This document shows positions 57,211-64,000 of a stretch of DNA of 64,000 nt, piece after piece. The stretch covers positions 2,356,101-2,420,100 of the forward strand of contig NC_003074.8 in assembly GCF_000001735.4 (NCBI RefSeq), in the 5' to 3' direction. Made by a program: the position numbers and the translations under genes. Source of the stretch: Arabidopsis thaliana. Taxonomy: Eukaryota; Streptophyta; Magnoliopsida; Brassicales; Brassicaceae. The notes under the pieces were generated by a model. It ran no database searches. It was not told where the DNA came from and saw nothing but the letters and a program-made list of their open reading frames with translations. Numbering within the stretch: the stretch's first letter is position 1; every line of letters begins with the position of its first letter.

Positions 57211-57722
57211 ATATCAAAGAGACGACGATTGGAGAGAGCTCTTGTTGGTAATCTCCGACGCCAACCTCAAGCGCGGAGAGAGAGAGATAGAGAGACAAGA
57301 GAGGTGGGATGAAGAAGACAGAGGAGAAGGGACCTCGAAAAGAGAGGAAAAAACAAAACAGATTACTTTCTTCTTTTAGGTTATTATGTATCAGCCCCTA
57401 TAGTTATAATCCTTACCCAAAAAGCCTCTTAATTACTAAAATTGACGTATTTGACTCTCAAAAATAGAAAACCAAAATCCGAAAAAGGATAGAGATGAAA
57501 TTATATGTTTATATTATTATAAGCAAAGATTCCATATTTCGAGGGAAGCAGAAGAAGAAGCTCAGTCGGCGGCCGGATTAATCTCCCCATCATCTCTCTC
57601 TCTCCCTCTCTCTGTTCCTATCCCGGCGAATTCATATCTGAATTTCCCAAAATTCAAACTTTTCCGGTGGAATTATTTTAGGAAACCAAGTGACTTCTTA
57701 AGCTCCAAAAATTGGGTATTTA
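57211..57722. promoter_or_regulatory. Divergent promoter PEX13 / SANT-like gene
   Basis: 512 bases between opposite start codons. Contains pyrimidine/purine-rich tracts (GAGAGAGAGATAGAGAGA near 57276-57293 and a CTCTCTC-rich stretch near 57592-57612) flanking both leaders, common in bidirectional plant promoters. Confidence 0.6.
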
Positions 57723-59772
57723 ATGGCGGCGAGCGCGAACCCGTCGGGGAACAATCAGGAAGGTTCGTCGGCGACGCAGAAGGTATCGTCTTCTTCAGCG
57801 GCGGCGGCGAATGGCGCTGCTGTGAATTCCGTCGATAATGGTGGAAATACAGGCGCGGCGGCGGATAATTCACAGACGATTGGCGCGTTGAGGCATAATC
57901 CAGGGATCTCTACCGATTGGACTCTTGAGGAACAATCTCTATTGGAAGATTTGCTTGTCAAGTAATCTTCTCGCTCTCTCTCTGTATGTTTAAGATTTGG
58001 ATTTGCTGTTTTATCCAATGTTCTTTCTATCTGACTAGATGTGACTAGATGTAGTGAATTCTGCGATATGTTATTTTCCATGGCCTTTCAAGCATCATGT
58101 AGCTTGAATCGGAATATGTGTTGAGAATTGTTAGCTTTGGTCGGGTTTTTTGAATTATATCTGAGAAGAGAAACAGTGGTATTTGATTAGCTGATTGTGA
58201 GTTTTGGATGTGGTTTCAAGTATGGTAATAAATAAAATACTAGAAAAATGACTAGCTAGCTAGTGTGGTATCATATTTATGATAGGCTCATTAGTGTTAG
58301 AGCAATGTGAAAATTTTAGGATTTAATTAGAGGATGAGTTGTCTACTTATCTGTAATGACTGGTTGTAAATTTTTGTAGGAGCCTTGTTAAATCCTATCA
58401 CTCTTTTAGTAATTAATCTTTATATAGGTACGCGACAGAACCGTCGGTTTTTCGATATGCGAAGATTGCTATGAAAATGAAAGATAAGACTGTTCGAGAT
58501 GTTGCCCTGCGCTGTAGATGGATGACTGTAAGTTTCTTGATTTTGCTTAATCCGGCGACTTTTTCGTTGTTCTTGATTAACCTTCTTCGTGTATTGGCTT
58601 TATTGATTAGTAAGAATCAACTGACGGTTTTTCACCTCCATGTGGTTGCTGATGGATTGCAGAAAAAGGAAAACGGAAAGCGTAGGAAAGAAGATCATTC
58701 CTCGAGGAAAAGCAAAGATAAGAAAGTATGTGGATTTCAATCCTATTTGCTGCTACTTAGCAATTTCGATACTAGCAAGGCTAAGAAAGATATTTGAAGT
58801 ACAAACCATAAATCAGCTTGATTGAATTCTAATGTGTAACTAGCTTGAACCTTTAGTCATTTACTTGTGAGTTTGGACGGATGAAAGTTCTTGTGTTGTC
58901 TTGTGGATCCATTTATAAGTCTACAAAAACTGATTGATTGTCTTTCACATATCTGTTTAGCAGGAAAAAGCTACAGATTCTTCAGCCAAGTCCTCATCTC
59001 ATTTGAATGTTCATCCTAATGGTCCTTCTTATGCTCCGCCTATGATGCCTATCGATACTGATGATGGTATTTCATATAAAGGTTTGTCTAAGATTCTAGG
59101 CTTTTTCCATTTAAAGGCTAAATCTTCTAGATTGGATTAGAAGGAGCATAAGTGTTTCGGCTTTATTGCAGCTATTGGTGGTGTGAGTGGAGATCTTCTC
59201 GAGCAAAATGCTCAAATGTTCAATCAACTTTCAACAAATTTCTCAGCTTTCCAGGTGAATTCAACTTCCACTTTTCATCTTGTAAGTTTTGTATAATTCG
59301 CTGAGTTTTTTGGACTTGATTTGATTCTCTGCCTTGTGCTGTTGGCTTTTGAGCAATCCAGTGGTTTTATGATTGATTTTGTACTATATCAGCTTAAGTT
59401 TACGTTAGTTCTATCCAATTGTGTACTTATGAAAGATTCTTTCCCATTGCAGCTACATGAGAATGTCAATATCTTGTGCAAAGCTCGAGACAATATCCTT
59501 GCAATCTTGAACGAGTAATACATTTTCCCATATATCTATAGATCATTTCGATGTCATTGACTCACTTTGGGAAATGCCATTCTTTTCCAACAAAGTTTTC
59601 GAGCTATTATAGTGTATCAACTCAAATCTTAACGTGCTTTGCTGATTGAATGGATTGCAGCTTGAATGACATGCCAGAAGTTATGAAGCAGATGCCACCT
59701 CTTCCGGTGAAGTTGAATGAGGAGCTGGCAAATTCGATCCTCCCTCGCCCATCCCATCAAAGGAAGTCATGA
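57723..59772 (+). CDS. SANT/Myb-like nuclear protein (DUF3755 type)
   Basis: Seven exons: 57723-57961, 58428-58527, 58663-58725, 58964-59081, 59172-59254, 59453-59514, 59661-59772; phases close to 258 residues. A Ser/Ala/Asn-rich disordered N-terminus is followed by a SANT-like fold at about residues 60-115 (STDWTLEEQSLLEDLLVKY, VRDVALRCRWMT). A Lys/Arg-rich stretch (KRRKEDHSSRKSKDKK) follows as a probable nuclear signal, then a conserved helical C-terminus (LLEQNAQMFNQLSTNFSAFQ, LCKARDNILAILNDLNDMPE). Exon 4 is preceded by TAGCAGG, a NAGNAG acceptor that would add or omit one Gln. Probably a chromatin-associated factor; function not known to me. Confidence 0.92.
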
Positions 59773-60393
59773 TCGAGGCGATAGATGGTTGGTTCTGACC
59801 AAGGAGTCTCTTTAATCCGGGATCAATGAAGAAAGGAATAAATCGCGGGATAGAGAGAGAGCTCCACTCGTACTGGTTGATAGAATGAGGGGTTTCCCCT
59901 GACTCATAGAGTTATAGTCTCTTTTTACAATTTCCGTCAGTCTCTGAATGTTTTAGCAAATGGTTAATTGATACATGAGTAGGGTCGCGTATCGTTGTTT
60001 AGGATGTGAATAGATTTCAATTGGTATGGTATAAGTCTCTCTGTATAAAATTGGTATCAAGCTGAAAGGTTTGAGATTAGAAAGGGCCTATATCCTAATG
60101 ATGCACACCCGTGATGCATTTCTCTCATACAACCCCTTTTTTAGAATGAAACGAAAGTACTGAACCATTTCTTGTAATAATAAAGCCGACTGTTTTGTAA
60201 CACAAATGTAAGTCTTGCTCGTAGCTTACAGAAGAAATCTCGAGTCAAAAGGTAAGTCAGTTTACAAAAACGAAAAGTTTTCTATTCAGAAGATTATTCC
60301 AAGCATCTTAGAAGTTCCAAGAGAAGATCGTAACTCTCTCACACATCAGCCAAGTCTTTGATTAATTTGCGCTGGTACCACTTGCAGGAGTCT
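59773..60393. other. Convergent 3' region
   Basis: 3' UTR of the SANT-like gene and 3' UTR of the minus-strand 68-residue gene; no other signal. Confidence 0.6.
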
Positions 60394-61652
60394 TCAACTC
60401 TCAACCTACAAGAAGAAGCAATGGTGAGCAAGAAGTTGACCTAGTAAGAAAAAGGATACATAGTGTGAGAGTATGAAACTATTGTGAGATGCTTTCTTTT
60501 ATGAAATCCTTTCATCCTACAACAGAGTGGAATTAATATATGATTGAACAAGTTGATCAAAATGTGAATGAATCGTTTCTAGGTACACAACACTATGAGC
60601 TACCACTAGTAATGTAACTTAAGAAGGTGTGAAACTGCTTTTGTTATTGAAATTCACCAAACTAGAGAGACTCTAAAGTCTCAAGCAATTTGTCCAACCA
60701 AACTCTAGAAAACTCAAGTTAATGGGCAACATTTTGTGGCTTATATAGGCAGTGGTGAAATCTCAATGTCTGAAACTAATTGTTCTTTCATGAGAAGCAG
60801 TACCAGCAAACTATAACACCTCTAGAAATTCTTGAATTCTCCGTAGACTAAACAATTGTGAAGAAATCAATGAACAATGAGAAGTAACCCACCAAACATA
60901 AGAGCTTGCTATGACATTCAGATCACGTGGATAGCTTGATTGATCAACCAGAGTTATGAGATCATCTCACTAACAAACAATCGTTTCAAGATGCATAACA
61001 CTATGAGCTACTACTACCAATGTAACTTCATGTAAGCAGAAGGTGTGAAACTGCTTTTGTTATTGAAATTCTCAAGCAATTTGTCCAACCAAACTTTAGA
61101 AAACTTGTTAAGTAAATTGGCAACATTCTGTGGCTTATACAGGCAGTGGTGAAATTACTACGCTTGCTTGACCTCTCTAGAAATTCTTGAATTCTAAGTT
61201 GATTAAATATCAATGAACAATATCAATGTAACCAACCAAACAAAAAAGCTTTCTGTAAAACTCAGATCATATGAATAGCTTAATTTATCTAAAAGAGTAA
61301 CGAGATTATCTCACTAGCAATCAAATCATAGTTACGAATGGAGGGAGAGAGGTAGAGAAAGAGCTGACCTGAGCTGGATTCGGGTTCTCATAACCACCAG
61401 ACTCCAAACCTGATACTCTACCTTCCAGAGCACTGAATTTCTCCTTCATCTGCAGCATTGGAATTTTGTTAACGATTTGCAGGATATTCGAATGAAAACT
61501 TTCCCAAATGATGAATTTCTAAAACATTGAAAATTTACATCAGAAGAAATAGCGAAACGTTCGGCATAGAGATCACGCCACACGATATGAGCAATGGAAC
61601 CTCCGGTCACGGAAAAACCAAGCGTAAACCAGAGAAGGCGAGTTCTCAACAT
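60394..61652 (-). CDS. Small (68-residue) single-span membrane protein
   Basis: Three exons: 61539-61652, 61369-61449, 60394-60405; spliced frame of 68 codons plus stop. The N-terminus has one hydrophobic segment (LLWFTLGFSVTGGSIAHIVW), then charged residues (RDLYAERFAISSD) and a short coiled-coil-like part (MKEKFSALEGRVSGLE) ending GYENPNPAQVES. This fits a small organelle or ER membrane subunit, with a tail on one side. The last exon codes for only three residues beyond a 963-base intron, which contains a tandem duplication. The first two exons are well supported; the third follows from GT-AG and frame. Confidence 0.8.
60571..61325. repeat. Tandem duplication of about 400 bp inside an intron
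   Basis: Unit 1 is about 60571-60978 and unit 2 about 60979-61325. Shared blocks in order: AATCGTTTC, ACACTATGAGCTAC, AATGTAACTT, GAAGGTGTGAAACTGCTTTT (continuing TGTTATTGAAATTC), CTCAAGCAATTTGTCCAACC, TGTGGCTTATA(T/C)AGGCAGTGGT, CTCTAGAAATTCTTGAATTC, ATCAATGAACAAT, CTCAGATCA/TTCAGATCA and ATCTCACTA. Unit 2 has lost several short stretches. Many blocks are near-identical. Confidence 0.9.
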
Positions 61653-62104
61653 CTCTTTCTTCTTCTTCTTCCAATTTCTGCAATGTCTCTGAATCTCTCT
61701 GACGCATTACCGAGTCGTCAACCATTTTTTCTTTTTGATATGGGCCTTTATATTGGCCCATTAGTTTGCTAAAACAAACTAAAGCATTTAAGTTTTTTAA
61801 TTGAGATGGGCCTTTCTTATATAGAAGTCCAAGCATTTAACTAGTAAAAATGTCTATCGTGGCCCAAAAGACCGTGAAGGTCCGTAGTTGATAGGATATG
61901 AAGCAGATTATAATTTTGTAAATAGTGAAAAAAAAAAAAAAACATTATACACAAATTAATTCTTGTATCAACAAATAGACCTTCAAAAAAAAAAAAAAAC
62001 ATATCATTCAAATGATTAGTCAATAACATGTTCAATACATCACACTGTCCTAACCAAGATAAATATGGTTGCAAGACAATAAAGAGAGATCATTTAAATA
62101 AAAG
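61653..62104. other. Promoter of 68-residue gene and 3' flank of b561 gene
   Basis: Contains two long A runs (near 61928-61942 and 61986-61999) and AT-rich DNA; nothing coding. The ATATGGGCC/TTGGCCCAT words near 61737-61762 are common plant promoter elements (TCP/telobox-like GGCCCA). Confidence 0.55.
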
Positions 62105-64000
62105 TTACTTTTTCAAGAACTTTCTAACTTCTAATCCAATAGCCGTCAAGGCCAAGACCGCGACCGCAAAACCGTAACCACCATTCCAACTAGTTCCAGC
62201 TTTAGCCAAATGAATACCGTAGAAGATGTTAGAAATAGCCAGTATGATCAGAAGTCTTCCTATGTTATGATGATACCAATTCCAATATTTTCTGTATTTC
62301 GATTGCTTATCCGGCCGAGCTAGCAATGCCAGCATCTGAAATATCAATAAACAAAACCATGTAAACATATAATCGTCTTGGGTGTTCTTCGCAGTATATA
62401 CTTCAAATTTTTGAGTGTTATTAGGAAGACGAACCTGAAGAACGCCCATGACAAGTATGGTTATCCCGAGGCCTTTGTGCTTGGAAACATTATTGGCCTT
62501 GAGCCGGTTTTCAAGAACCAAACCGCAAATGACACCAGTTAAACCGAGGAGAAAACCAGTGGTTTGGAGAGCGATATGGGCATAGAACCAAGTGGGGTCC
62601 CATTGCTTCATATGTCGAGCCACTATGGCGCCAACGATAATCAATATTCCCCAGCCGAACATGTTCATTAGCCCATGTGTCTTCTTTAGCTTAGAGTGTG
62701 GTGAAACTTTAACCACACTTTGCGAACCTTTTACATTCATCAATGGAAAACCAAAACATAAATTAGTCCAAGCAACTACGAAACAAGAAGAATTTCTAGA
62801 TTCTAATACAAACTCATGTTCTTTTATTAAGTTTTGTACCCTCCATATCTTGAAAATTTTTAACACTAAGTTTTACTCATGAAAAAGTTAATCTGTTTTT
62901 TCACTGCATCTCACAATCATCAAATCAAACAAACCAAAATAGACAATGATGAGATATTAAAAACAAAAGACCTGTACATCATTTTGTTTTGTCTTTATTA
63001 CCCGAAATATTGTTGAATTGCCATTTGGTACAAAAATCAACTAAAACTTAATTACTACTCCAAGCTACAGCATCTAGACTTCTAGAGAGTCCCATAATCT
63101 CATAATGTGGCTAAATAAATTCAATCGTGTTTTTTGACCAAAAAAAATACAATAAGAAAATTGGAAATTAGTGTTTTGGAAACTATATGAGTAGTAGTAG
63201 CAGTAGTTGGGCAGGGTCGGTATAATGTGAAAATGACTCCAACAAAGAATAATGGTACAATCTTGAACCAGTTCCTAATCGTCATCATCGCATGTGTTTA
63301 ATTTGTTTTGAATTAACTTAGAAAAATATTATGTTGTTGGAAGGCTTACCAAACTAGTGGAGATATAAAATGATTAAGCAGTCAAATAATGGATTAATTC
63401 AAGATTGACTTTAAATAATTAGTCAAGCTGGGTTTTGCTTACCTGTATTATAATTGATGGTCGTGGTGGTCACGAAGCGGTGCTCTCTCAACCTAAAATC
63501 CGGCGAAGATGGGAAGAATCCGGCAGGTCCCACAGCGTAAAGAAGACTCTGCCGCGGCAGCGTCGCCGTCAATTGAAATCTCATGTAAAGACGCGACGAC
63601 ACTGATTCGATCTTCAACGAGCCGTTGACGATCGTTAGATCTCCTTGGTCAGGATTAACCTCTCCGGGAGATTTCCCACCGAGCAAGTACGGTTTCACAG
63701 TCCCGGAACCGCCGTCGGAAGGTATCCAACCAACGATCGCGCTGCTTCCGATCATCTGACCGTTGGTAGAGAATCCGATCCCGATGAAAGCGCTTGAATC
63801 CGGCGCCGATAAGATAAAGCTCCATGTGTTCTCTGCCGTTCTTGCATACTACGCGTGAATATTATTAGAAATTCGGTTTCAATATTTTCAGAGTTGGAAA
63901 TTTGAAAATTAGGAAAATTGACTTACTCGGAGGATGAAATTTTGGGGAGTCCAAGCTTCGGTGCATTGAAGGAGGCTGGTGTTGAAGGTGAGGTCGTTGA
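62105..64000 (-). CDS. DOMON + cytochrome b561 protein (5' part outside window)
   Basis: Exons in window: 62105-62335, 62435-62727, 63443-63848 and 63927 to beyond 64000; the first part of the gene is missing. The N-terminal portion seen (NDLTFNTSLLQCTEAWTPQN, YARTAENTWSFILSAPDSSA, AIVGWIPSDGGSGTVKPYLL) is a DOMON domain. It is followed by a cytochrome b561 core with several membrane spans (KKTHGLMNMFGWGILIIVGA, WFYAHIALQTTGFLLGLTGV, KGLGITILVMGVLQ, WYHHNIGRLLIILAISNIFY, GYGFAVAVLALTAIGLEV). His residues in the HGLMN, AHIAL, KHKG and YHH motifs fit haem ligands. Such CYBDOM proteins carry electrons across the plasma membrane, often using ascorbate. Confidence 0.93.
62728..63442 (-). other. 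Long intron of the DOMON/b561 gene
   Basis: A 715-base intron with donor GT at 63442-63441 and acceptor AG at 62729-62728, separating the DOMON exon from the b561 exon. This placement is consistent with domain fusion of two modules. No other feature seen inside. Confidence 0.8.

Noticed and set aside
1-64000. CRISPR arrays, rRNA genes, intact autonomous transposons or retroelements
   Set aside because: No regularly spaced repeats, no rRNA sequence, and no transposase or polymerase frames seen; this is ordinary gene-dense plant euchromatin.

Overview
This window looks like euchromatic chromosome-arm DNA of a Brassicaceae plant, almost certainly Arabidopsis thaliana. Evidence: AT-rich intergenic DNA, short GT-AG introns, plant-only families (AIR12-type DOMON protein, RABA5, DUF538, CML, YLMG, FRS/FAR1, class I formin, plant GLR), and spliced proteins whose lengths match those I remember for Arabidopsis (CHIP 278 aa, SYNC2 638, GLR1.4 861, ATG10 225, FH10 841, PEX13 304). 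The gene order is what I recall for chromosome 3 around At3g07360-At3g07570. That locus assignment is from memory, not from a search.

Layout. 1-513: 3' end of PUB9 (+). 2223-4201: CHIP (-). 5054-5985: decayed GT92 glycosyltransferase copy (-). 5986-9414: long gene-free stretch. 9415-10173: AIR12 (+). 11356-16138: large lipase with a C-terminal P-loop domain (+). 16385-17382: RABA5b (-). 18079-20544: SYNC2 (-). 22250-22546: small basic protein (+). 23151-23849: YLMG1-1 (+). 24637-25221: small duplication carrying a hAT-type MITE. 25311-26802: unknown protein (+). 27510-32640: tandemly duplicated LTP/DUF538 block (-). 32926-33405: ferredoxin-like C1-FDX (+). 35089-35550: CML3 (+). 36287-37609: short FRS protein (+). 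37795-38364: four-span membrane protein (-). 39021-42191: GLR1.4 (-). 42581-42790: CACTA remnant. 43177-44280: ATG10 (-). 44693-48180: INTS9-like (+). 48663-51364: FH10 (-). 53050-53280: RPL5 relic (-). 53846-55033: F-box/LRR protein (+). 55516-57210: PEX13 (-). 57723-59772: SANT-like protein (+). 60394-61652: 68-aa protein with a tandem duplication in its long intron (-). 62105-64000: DOMON/cytochrome b561 (-), cut by the window end.

The genes are independent housekeeping and signalling units, not an operon or a pathway cluster. Themes that recur are ubiquitin ligation (PUB9, CHIP, F-box protein), peroxisomes (CML3 ending in SNL, PEX13), DOMON redox proteins (AIR12 and the b561 protein), and autophagy/membrane traffic (ATG10, RABA5b). 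Two gene pairs are divergent over short shared promoters: ATG10/INTS9 and PEX13/SANT-like.

I found no new biological system. The most interesting structures are a start codon apparently split by an intron in the FRS gene, a tandem duplication whose breakpoint truncated an LTP gene, a MITE whose empty site survives in a neighbouring repeat copy, and relics of GT92 and RPL5 genes. Splice sites were assigned by eye from GT-AG boundaries and reading phase; UTR limits are mostly not resolved.
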